Shown here piece by piece: positions 49,801 through 60,500 of a stretch of 64,000 bases of DNA. Each line of letters opens with the position of its first letter. The stretch's first letter is position 1. The notes under the pieces are model-generated. The model was not told where the DNA came from and searched no databases. It saw only the letters and a program-made list of their open reading frames with translations. The translations under genes and the position numbers were made by a program. Origin of the DNA: Bugula neritina (lineage: Eukaryota > Bryozoa > Gymnolaemata > Cheilostomatida > Bugulidae); assembly GCA_964035545.1 (NCBI GenBank), contig OZ037767.1, forward strand, positions 9,910,207-9,974,206, read 5' to 3'.

Positions 49801-51204
49801 ATTTAGAATAAAGTAATTTGAAAAATACTGATAGTGTAGCCTTCAACTCAAGCTGAATTTTACAATGTGGCCCTCACCATCAAAATATTATCTTTCAGTG
49901 GCCCTCGTTACAAAAAGGTTAAACACCCCTGTTCTACATTCTACTCATATTATAAACAAATGACTAGAGTGAAAAGTGGTCAGATATTTTTTCATTATGT
50001 CGTTTTCATCTCTTACAAGTCGCAGTTTAGGGTTTGTAAAAGATTTTTCCCCTCGAGAATCAAACTGCAGACCTCTAGCTTGCAAGCTGGTGAGCTAACC
50101 ATTACTCCACAGGAGCTACCGGGAAATCTAAACATTACATCCTACTCAGTTCTCTGAACTCCACTGCCGTCATGCATTACTCCTTCAGTCTATAGGCTTC
50201 CCTGGCTTTTTGATTCCTTGTATCTATTGCATGTATCATTTTATTAATAAAGCATAATAATTTCTTTGAAAACAAGTTAGAAATAATAAAACTGGAATAT
50301 ATAATTTAGTAGAAATTTTTAGCTTAGGATTGTTACAAAGAGAGAAAGTTTGGACAAAACACAAATTATGTATAGTGAAATTAAATGCACAACTGCAACT
50401 ACTTGAAGTGCGGTTTAATGAATGTTTGCATTAGGTTTCTATATAGCATATCCTACTACTTTGGAAATTCAGCAACATAACGTACACTATCTAAATATAG
50501 TGTCTGCTACAGCCTAATGTACAACTTTATAGGCTTGATAGAAGCTATGAAATCATACAAGCATCATTAAAAGTTTATTAATGGTTAGTTATTATTATTG
50601 TCTTACCTCCAACTTTTATGCAGTAAAAGCTGTTAGTATTCAAATTACATGTCTTTGGTTCGCCTTGGGTTGAATAAAGCCACTCTGGAAATTTTCATTT
50701 AAAATAAAAAGTATCAGCATTTTTTGCTGAGGGATGTAATATTTTTTATTTCTTTACATACATTACTGAGGAAAAGACTACCTTATAGCATATAATATGT
50801 TATAAGAAAGTCAGCGTAGATTGATATGTTCATTTGTGTCTGAAAATATAAGGGTGTATAGGCTTTTGGCAGGTAAATAACAAATTTAAACGCATCGGCA
50901 TAATTTATTTGCCAAAAATTAATGTTTTTGTTTGTGTCCAAAAGTTTTATAACCAGTTATAACTTGCATTAAGATGATTTATGGAAGTCTATTATGTACC
51001 ACAGCTGTTAGCGATGGAGTACTTTGGGCTTTGGACGGGACGTCGTTTCAAAGAATCGTGACCAGAGAATCGTTCAGAATGAGACAGATGTATGAACAGC
51101 TACTGAGTAAGGTAATGCTGTCTTCACCAAAGCAATTAGTGCTACACACAGACACACGCCGCACATATACACATATGTATATACACACATATATACACAC
51201 ATAT

Positions 51205-51251
<47 letters not shown>

Positions 51252-53747
51252 CATATATACACACACACATATATATATATATATACATACATATACACAT
51301 ATATATATATACATACATACATACATAATGAATAATTGACTATAACTACTATCAAATATTTGATCATAATGTAACTTGTGACAACTAACGCTAACTTTCT
51401 TTTATTGGCCAACTTTTTGTGGCAAATAAAACTAACAATACATAATTGCTTTTATTGCCTTGAAGATATGTTAAGCTATTAATAATAACAACTAGTTTAT
51501 GGCTATAACTAATAAAATTGTAGTAATTCATAATATAATGCTCTATAGCTTTTCCTTTGAAATTAGCAAATCTTCTTATTTTGGAATTCCCATCTATATT
51601 GGGATTAACCAATGACATAGCCCAATGGTAATTTACCTGTTGCACTTAAGAAGGCTTTGTTGATAAAAGAGGTAGACCATCTAGAGTCTTATTGTCCCAA
51701 TATGCTAGCCACCTAGCACTGTATACTTTAAACACTGTAATAAAATACTCTAGTGTTTATTACAATAAGGTAAATTTGCTATCAGCCGTTAATGCTTCCT
51801 CAAATTATAGAATGCTATGAATTCATATTAAAACTAGGACTTTAAACTGTTGCCATCAATTTAATCTGATATTTTGTATGTCCATTTTTTCTAGCTACTA
51901 TTTAAATCATACACACGCTTCCTTGTAGGTCCCCATCTTGAAGACGCTAAGTGAGGATGAAAGAAGCTCAGTGGTTGATGGACTTTGTACAAAGGTATAC
52001 TATAATAATGACAGCATCATTCTGAGAGGGGAAGAAGGTGATGGTATATATTTCATCGAGCACGGCGTTTGCTCTGTCTGTATTGATAAAGGTTAGTTTA
52101 AATAAGTCAAGTATGCCTCCAAATTGTTTCTTTATTGCAATTGACAGCACAATTAACTTATAGAATTGCAAATTTGTATTAGCTTCAGGTTATAATTATT
52201 TTGTCTTAAAGGTTGGAGATGATTAGCTAGTTGGGTTCATAGTTCTCTAGCAAAAAGTTAAAGAATAAAATAACTTGGGCTACGCTCTGTATTTGCATCA
52301 AAATGCTTGCCACAGTGCTGTATACATGCAGAGTGATAATAGCTAAAAGTGGAAACATGTTTTGAAAAGGTGAAGTGCCACTGCTATTGAACATAGAATG
52401 TTGCATACCAAAAAACCAATATTTCTGAAAAGGTTAAGTAGATGTATTATATGTATTAGATAGCATATTATATGAGTTATATGTTGTATTATATTAAACA
52501 TGATATAAAACTAGGAAAAAAGAAAATTTGCCACACAAATTATTTTACGCTGAGCACTGTCTAGACATTGCATATGTGTAACACATAATATTTCGGTTGC
52601 ATATAACTACAGCCCATTTACGGCATACTATAACGCAATAGACTTGACACATTATATAAACTTGTAATAGATGAAAGAGACACTGTTATTCAAATAATGA
52701 CAAGTTTTTGTCAAGATGTTTGTGATACGCAGTAAGTTTTGCAATTCAAAGGCCAGGAGTTCATGAAACCAATAAAAATTTTCCCAGCATGTTGTGCACG
52801 AGACGTTAGAATTGAAAGATAACTCCCAAAGTATTTTCCATCATCAGGTTATAGTATGCTCTTATTTGCACTGCCTGAGAAAGCGCTGCTTATAAACTGT
52901 TTATATTATGCATACACAGCATGCACTTTTAAGGCTTGTCCACATTAAAAAGTTTCATAAATATTTTTTTTGAAACCAACTAGGACTCTAAAATTAGAGG
53001 CACATTAAAACAGCAGGACTTTTAGATTTTCTTGTGTTGAAAAAAGTGTATAACGTGTAGAAACTATACAGTGTGGTGTAGAAATTATACACCGTGGTGT
53101 AGAAATTATACAGCGTGGTGTAGAAATTATATAGCGTGGTGTAGAAATTATACAGCGTGGTGTAGAAATTATATAGCGTGGTGTAGAAATTATACAGCGT
53201 GGTGTAGAAATTATATAGCGTGGTGTAGAAATTATACAGCGTGGTGTAGAAATTATATAGCGTGGTGTAGAAACTATACAGTGTGGTGTAGAAATTATAC
53301 ACCGTGGTGTAGGAATTATACAGCGTGGTGTAGATATTTTACAGCGTGGTGTAGAAATTATACAGCGTGGTGTAGAAATTATACAGCATGGTGTAGAACG
53401 TGCAATGTAGTGTAGAGATTACAGGACAGTGTTATAGAAAGTGGTGTAGTGTAGCAAGCAAGGTGTGGTGTAGAAATTGCAATGCAGTGCTGTCTGTTCA
53501 GGTAAAGTATCGTTACAGTCTCTATGTTCTACTTACAGGAGATGGAGAAGTGGAAGTGAAGCAACTGAGTAAAGGTCAATACTTTGGGGAATTGGCTCTA
53601 TTGGACAACTCAAAGAGGTCGGCTAGTATATATGCTGTTGGCAAAGTAAAATGTGGATTCTTAGCAAGAGATGCATTCGAAAGACTTCTTGGCCCATGCA
53701 AAGACTTGATGAAACGAGCCACGGTTGACTTTGAGTTTGGAAATTAA
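46553..53747 (+). CDS. PRKAR2: cAMP-dependent protein kinase type II regulatory subunit
   Basis: Holds the PKA catalytic subunit inactive until cAMP binds. Exons: 46553-46767, 48140-48372, 49360-49542, 51005-51111, 51929-52091, 53539-53747. All are GT-AG with matching phases; 369 aa (mammalian RII is about 400). The N-terminal dimerisation/docking domain has [17 protein letters not shown] and AADYFTKLR, which bind AKAPs. The inhibitor site is RRKSVSAE: a phosphorylatable Ser after RRx marks type II, not the pseudosubstrate of type I. An acidic EDDDEDDE stretch follows. The first cyclic-nucleotide pocket has [18 protein letters not shown]. The second has [22 protein letters not shown], keeping the Gly-Glu and Arg that hold cAMP but with SKR where PR is usual. 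The C-terminus is short (FEFGN). The frame is open upstream of the ATG to the acceptor at 46489, so a longer N-terminus is possible. Confidence 0.94.
46775..46903 (+). repeat. (GT)n tract just inside PKA-R intron 1
   Basis: About 125 bp of GT with GC and GGTGGG interruptions. It starts about 8 bases after the donor site of coding exon 1, so many GT dinucleotides follow the true donor. Confidence 0.95.
47749..47920. mobile_element. MITE of the TAGG family (copy 4, best ends)
   Basis: The left TAGGTACAGTAATGGGAAAA and the inverted right end TAGGAGCAGTAATGGAGAAT are nearly matched inverted repeats. Length about 172 bp, in PKA-R intron 1. The 60-residue open frame over it is not a gene. Confidence 0.75.
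48633..48810 (+). mobile_element. tRNA-derived SINE (family 1), in PKA-R intron 2
   Basis: The 5' part is truncated. It keeps the B box (GGCTCGAGCCC), the core AATGTTAGTAAGAGCATCCA and the tail CATCAGGGGTTTCTCACAGG. The best preserved 3' half of the family. Confidence 0.85.
49291..49359 (+). repeat. 7-bp repeat (TAATGGG)n with duplicated 3' splice site
   Basis: GGGTAATGGTTGTTATAG occurs at 49291-49308 and again at 49342-49359, bridged by TAATGGG/TAATGGA units. The second copy is the functional acceptor of PKA-R coding exon 3. Confidence 0.9.
49583..49931. mobile_element. short hAT-type MITE related to the 10105-11700 element
   Basis: The left end is AGGCTGTCCAACAGGCAGCC, as in the first element. 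The right end is AAAAAGGTTAAACACCCCTG, followed by TTCTACAT. Both inner ends contain TGTGGCC and GTGGCCCTC. The left terminal CAGGG is degraded to CATAGG and no left target duplication is clear. About 350 bp, in PKA-R intron 3. Confidence 0.75.
50020..50135 (-). mobile_element. tRNA-derived SINE (family 2), minus orientation
   Basis: On the minus strand: GTGGAGTAATGGTTAGCTCA (A box), CAGCTTGCAAGCT, then a degenerate B box (AGTTTGATTCTCG). It resembles the plus-strand head at 29600. Confidence 0.65.
51145..51328 (+). repeat. compound (TA)n/(CA)n/(TACA)n tract in PKA-R intron 4
   Basis: About 180 bp of mixed TA, CA and CATA repeats starting about 35 bases after the donor of coding exon 4. Open frames here on both strands are artefacts. 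Confidence 0.95.
53055..53395 (+). repeat. 21-bp minisatellite, 16 units, in PKA-R intron 5
   Basis: The unit is GTGTAGAAATTATACAGCGTG with minor variants, 16 in tandem. Units 3-10 alternate TACAGCG with TATAGCG, giving a 42-bp dimer. Variants CAGTG then CACCG in units 1-2 recur in units 11-12, a 210-bp higher-order period. Because 21 is divisible by 3, frames stay open on both strands (WCRNYTA and YNFYTTL repeats). These are not genes: the next coding exon begins at 53539 with its own acceptor. Confidence 0.95.
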
Positions 53748-54518
53748 ACTGAGAAGGCAAAATTGAGACAACAAAATCAGCTTTAAAATTTTTTTAACTT
53801 GAAATAGTAAGTTTACTTTTACTTGATTATCCAGAGCATTCGTTCGTTGTCAAATCTGTTTCTGTGTGAAAATGAAAATAGCTAATCATCTTGATTCCGG
53901 TCGGAATATGTAGTATTTTGAAAATACTAGAGCTTCACACTTTCGGCTTACTAAATGTAACTATTTTTGATAGCATATAATTTTGAAAACAGAAAGCCCT
54001 TGATGGAGATTTTGCTTTACATTTTGTATTTTCAATTGTATTTTAGCCTGGAAACTGTAAGCTATATGGCAAATAAGAAACATTTTAGATTTAAATAGAA
54101 AATCTCAAATTTAGAAGAACATTATATTATACTTTTTAGTGATTTGTTTTGCCAATTTTAGCAGTTGAGATAGAAATTGGAACAATAAAACTAGAATAAA
54201 GTATGTAATAACAGCGCAATAACATATATTTATAGTAAAGCATTATCAAACAATATATTAGCACTATTTCATGTATCAAGTATACAAGAATTTCAAAATA
54301 AGTTATATTCCATTAATAAGCAAGAACTCATCTTATGAAAAAATGACAATTCACCCCAACTGGAAGACAATAAAAATAAAACATTATAAAACCCATTCAA
54401 ATTCCAGAAAATACCATAAAATTAGTTGCACCAGTTCACCACAGTACTACAGGCAATAAGCAAGATCTGTTTAAACTTATGCACATAGTCAAGGAAAGAA
54501 ACGTCGGTAGGGGTCTCA
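53748..54518. other. convergent intergenic gap between PKA-R and DPH6
   Basis: About 0.77 kb containing both 3' UTRs. No other gene or repeat was recognised. Confidence 0.6.
54184..54189 (+). terminator. candidate polyadenylation signal of PKA-R gene
   Basis: AATAAA about 440 bases after the stop, with a second near 54195. I noticed no earlier canonical hexamer downstream of the stop. Confidence 0.45.
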
Positions 54519-57500
54519 CTACAGCCCGTATCCATAACCAGGAACTTGGACACAAGCCACCTGGTATTTCTTTGTCAGATGTTCCACTTTACTGACTACC
54601 TTTATAACAGGTATAGGGACAAAGAGATGGTCGGCATTTACCTCTTTTATACCTAGAAACATAGACAACTAAATTAGTTAGTAAGACAATACAGAACAGC
54701 ACAATCACCTGCTTAACGTGTCAGTGAAAACAAGAGAATATTCAACTGCCCTATCATGGGTCTAGCTGATGCTACAGAGCCTCTTTCTAAGTAGAGAAAC
54801 AAATCAACATGCTACTATATACAAGCTACTACTATACTATATTCAAGCTAAGTATGATTTTATGGTGACAAGTAAATGTTGAGTTTTAAAGAAAATGTTG
54901 TGATGAAATACTGCACCCAAACACCAGTTAGACATAATTATATTCCCTCGTATACAAAAAAGGAAATTGATACAAAATATTTAGACTGAGCTCTAAATAA
55001 TTGGTGAGTAAGCTGTTTTATTTAGCTATGTGTCCAGTTTTTCCCTTTATTCGACACAGAAGTGTAAACAGAAATTAATCAAGTGTTTAGTAAAGATATA
55101 AATACTGCAAGGTTAAACATTTTTTCACCCAATTTAGTTATTACTATTGTTAGTTTTTGCCCAGTTGTTCATACTAGTGGAGTTATTATTGCTATGTAAA
55201 AAGTTACAGGACTGAGTGCTACAAAAACCACATTCTGGTAACTTGTCAATCTATCTGCGCAAGAGTTCAGCTGATAACTAAATGAAAAATGGTGCATTAT
55301 TTTTCACAGAAAAATCAGTCAAGAGATTAAAGTGTATGAATTCTTTTACTCGGCCAACTTAATACATACCCGTAATCAATTGATTTACGTCAATGGATCC
55401 AGCACTATAAAACACAAAGTACAGATTTGATTGGTGCATCTTGCTTCCAACTTCCGTGCAAATTTTTTTTAAATCATCATCTCCTAAAAATAGTACAACA
55501 ATACAAATAAGACTTTCAATGTAACGTCATAATAACAGCTTCAGGTAGCAGCAACATTTCTTCTCACAACAACTTCCACACTTCAAGTAAAAAGTGAGTA
55601 GAAAAGATGACAACATAAAATGTCATCCCATCATACTTTCACCATAAAGTGTAAGTCCTAAGAAACGATGAAAAGTCAGGCAATTTTAAACCACAATGGT
55701 TTTTATATCACACAGTACTTACTAATAGCTGAAGGTAAATATATTTCACAATAAAATAGCCTCTACGTGTAAAGCACAAACTCTACATATATATGACTAC
55801 TGAATTATAGAAATGGAATTTCTAGACTAAAATAAAACATGTCAGTTGCTAAGGTAAACAAGTCTGTTTCTATGGTGAACATGTCCGTTGCTAAGGCGAA
55901 CATGTTCGTTGCTATGGTAAACATGTCTATTGCCATGACAAACATGTCTATTGCTAAGGTAAACATGTCTGTTTTTATGGTAAACATGCCTGTTGCTATG
56001 GTGTGAGGGACAACTCTTTCTAGGTTGAAGTTGACATGCCACTCAACTGAGACATCTCTTGGTAGCCTTGGAACCACAACACAAAGGACTTCCGCCTGCA
56101 TTTCAATGAAAATATAACTGTATTCAAAATACTTATATACACCAATATTCAGATACTAACAATCTAAAGACAACCCAATATTACACTTTGGTGTAACATG
56201 CAATTCAAAGATACAGTGCTGTGTGGTAACACGCAATCTAAAAAACAGTGTTGTGTGGTAACACAATGAAGTCATGGCATACCTTGCTAGGTATTGTTGA
56301 TCTAACAAAGGAGCTGCTCAAAGCGTGGGCCACATCGTCCTCATTGTAGACATAGCAGTGGGCGGAGGTGATGTGCTCACTAGTCACGCCCATCACCTCA
56401 CCAACTGTAAGAGCATGCTCCAAGGCTAGCTGGCATTGTCCCGGAAAGCCAGTTGGCACAGCTTTCATAGCACCAGGGACAAAAGGGATCTGACCAGACA
56501 CAAACACATTCGAACCAACCTGCAATAGTAATAAGAATATAAACTACCAGAATAAAGCTGCTCTAACAGTTTTCTACTCAAGACTAGCGAGTCACATTAC
56601 ATTTAATTCCTCAATTATGTAATAAAAATAAGCATGTAATCTCCAAGGGAATTACAAACTCTAAATAATAGATATATAAGAAATGTGTTGGCTGTCTTAG
56701 AAATCATGTTGAAAAATATTGCAGAAGTCAGCAAATCAAGGTCAGCTTTCAGCCTAGAAATGCTTTCATATCCAGAAAAACAGACTGACAAGTTTTGACA
56801 CAGAAGTGAGTGAAATACTGAGTGAATATTTTCCATAAGATAAAACTGTTGAGTGAAATAAGAGCACATGCATTGACCTGTCACAACGCTCTCATTGCAA
56901 ATACTGCAAACAATACTGATAGATAATGTAGTGAGGGAATAAGGAATACGCCAAGCATGAAGAAATGACAGTCATAGAAAGGGTTCTGCTTGACAAGAAA
57001 TTACAGAGTAAATTTAAATAAGCCATTGTATTGACTGAGCTCTACAGTGAAGAAATAAAACATGGAGAGTAAGAGAGTCCCCAATCAAGATAAGTTCAAG
57101 TGAGATACGTATATGAGTCATTTTACTTTATTTAGTGAAAAATCTCACGCAAGCTTCTAGTCACCATCCCTGTGAGAAACCCCTGATGGAAAGGATTTTT
57201 GCTAAATCGGGCTAAGGACTTATTCATATATGGCACAGGAGCAATTATGACTGGATGCTCTTCCTAACATCACCAATGGCCTTTACTGGGGTTCAAACCC
57301 ATGGCTTCATGTTTACTAAGCAAGCACCTCAACCCCTAGATCACGGAGCATGCTCGCACCCAATATGACAAGCACCTTGGAAAATAATATGGCTGAATGA
57401 AAGATAATGGAAGGCAATTTACTGCAAGAGTGTCAAGGAGGAAGCCGAGAAAACAAAGTGAAAACACCAGGATGGTGCATGAGTCAAAACTCGATGGAAG

Positions 57501-60500
57501 GTGGAAAGTCAGACAGGAAACCACCTGCCAACAAGAAATAGAGTAAAACATTCTTATTACCGTGGGCCTCAAACAATCATTTGCAATCACATGATCAAAG
57601 ATGAGAGATAACTCGCCAAAATAATTAGGAAAGTGAATTCTTGATGTACGTAAAGAGGCACTCACATGACTAGCTTGACTGTAGGGTCCGATACACGACG
57701 GGGCCCAGTGAGATATCGACTGCACGTGTCGAGTTTTCTTGAGAGTCGGATCTTTGTGACACAAAACCTGAGCGTGAAACAGACTGGTGCTGGGTAGAGC
57801 AGCTTCAACGCAAATTCTGTGAATACAACATTAAACTTTCTAGAAACTGCAAGCATGGTATTCTTTGATATTGCTATTTTGAGAATGACTGGTATTAAAA
57901 GAGAAAAAACTACTATTACCCTACGACACTTAAACTTTTTACTGTTGTTTGCATATCAGGGTCTCGGCAATCCAAGATTAGTGCATTTATATTCAGATTC
58001 TCCAAATAATAGGTTTTATAAAGCAGCAAAATACTCGTATTATTGAATAATATTGAGTAATCCAAGAAACATTGAATATTATTAGGTAACATTAAGTATT
58101 ATAAAGAATTATTGGGTAATAGCAAGCATTATCAAGTATTACTGAGTATTATCAAGTAATACTTAGTATTATAAGATAATATCACATATTCATAAAACAA
58201 GACAAAACCTAATCATGTGACTATTCCAACAGATATAAATATCACATTGAGCAGACCCCAGCAACACATCACAACTTACAAGTTTGCACAGACTAACACC
58301 AGTACCTACGACTCATCAATGACTCATCAACGTAGAGAGGAATTACCTGGGTGGGGGATTAATACCAAAGTAAGTGGTGTAGACTGCATTGATATTAGCA
58401 AACTGTGACATATCACTGATATAGAGGAGCACATAAGACAAGTTGGGGAATCCACAAGAGTGGGCAGCCAATACCTCTACAAACACATCTTTATACTGAA
58501 GGTTTTGAGGGAGTATTGGAATAGTTGTAGTGTGACTATTATATTAGTATATGGTAAAGTATTATTTAGTATTACATGCATTGTAATGAAATATCACATT
58601 ATATTATAACGTAATACTACAATACACTGCGTGGAATACACACAGTGTGATACACTATATTATATCAGTAGTTGCTAGCACCAGTGTATTTGGAGCACCA
58701 GTGACGGCTAAAGTCTGTAAATATAACTAACAATATAGCCAGTGCAAACCTCTTACATGAAAGTGGTTTAGGGTAGTGGACTAAGTAGAATATTTTATAT
58801 CATCTCATACCATATCGTATCATATCATATTGCATCATATCATATATTATATCACATCGTATATTATATCATATTATATTATATCACATCGTATATTATA
58901 TCATATTATATCGTATCATATCGTATTGTATCATATCAGATATAACCAGTGAACCTTGCAAACGGTCCATCAGCCTCTTAGTGTCGCTGGCCAGATCCCC
59001 CGTCTTCTCAGCTTGTAGAGAACAAAACACCTCATTCTCAGTTTCAACAACAAAAGTCTTGTACTGCTCCGGCCATTCACTAACCAGGTTTGTAGTCTCT
59101 GAAATTACGAGTTTCACTCTAAAACTCACAGAAACTAACAGCAGAAACTAAAAGTTACATACTTATTTCCTCTAAACCAGAAGAAGGTGAGGATTTCATA
59201 ATGAAAAATCAGGAAGCCATATAAGTGAATGATGTGTTTGATGGAGCACAATATAAAATGCAGAGAATTTTAATCCAAATTTGTGTGCATAGAATATTAT
59301 ACCAGGTCTGACATATTTCAGAGGTGGAGAATGAGTTGCCCGGGAGAGAAATTCTGCAGTAAATGTTTCGCTCGTAGCCATTGGTAGTCGCTTCACTCTG
59401 TCCGCCCAGCTCAGTGAAGTAAACTAAAACACAGGAGAAAGTGCAAGCATATTATGAGTCAGTAACTACATACCTCCGTCACCCGCAACAATTCAAACAG
59501 TTACGGTGAGATACGGTGAGAAACCTACAGACCTTCGATCAAGGCTTACCACAATACTCTACTGACATTATACCAGGTTCTGCATTCACAGCAGCTCACA
59601 TTGTTTGGAATGTAATAGAAACGGGTAATTCTGATAAAACATTTAATGCAACTCCCAAAAGTGTAATGCAACAGCACTTTGCGATGAAATGCCTGAGCTG
59701 TATATTTGCTAGTTTAAAAAGAATGGGTTCAACAATTTTTAATAAAACCTATTGAGTAATTGCTAGCACTACTCACAGTACTGATAGCACTAATTACTCA
59801 TAGTACTGCTAGCACTAATTACTCATAGTACTGCTAGCACTAAGTACTCATAGTACTGCTAGCACTAATTACTCATAGTACTGCTAGCACTAACTACTCA
59901 TAGTACTGCTAGCACTAATTACTCATAGTACTGCTAGCACTAACTACTCATAGCATTCATGGTCATAACAGATACATAAATACTCGTGCCCTGTGGTTAC
60001 CTCAGCAGGTTTGGGCTCCAAATGATACTTCTTGACTTTGAGATATCCGACTGGTGCAATATCTGAATCAGCGTGAATTACGGTTTCACATTCATCTCTA
60101 TATGGAAAATAGTACAGCGTATGAATGTAGATTACATCAGAGTCTTACAGCATAGACTTTCAATGGTGGCCACTGTGGGTTGTCCAACATATAGTCAAAG
60201 ATTTTCTCAGTGGGCCTCGGGCATATTTGCTATCAAACTTCAGAAAGCAGGTATTGGATACACTCTTTCCAAATACACAAACTCAGTAGTGTGCTACTAC
60301 TAAAATTCTGTCATCATAAATGTCTCAGTAGAGTTTCTTTAGCCTAAAAAGAGTCATTATCAACAGTAAAAGAGTGGCAACTTACATCACAATCTTGCTA
60401 TTGTAGAGAGGGCAGTCCAGGGTCAAGGTCTCGTACTCCCCGCCCTCACCACAAACGTGAACACCATAATCTTTATTCTACAACACATTATACAAACAGC

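Noticed and set aside
53071-53415. Repeat-protein gene (WCRNYTA units) or a CRISPR-like array
   Set aside because: Open frames arise because the 21-bp unit is a multiple of three; there are no unique spacers, and a spliced exon with its own acceptor follows.
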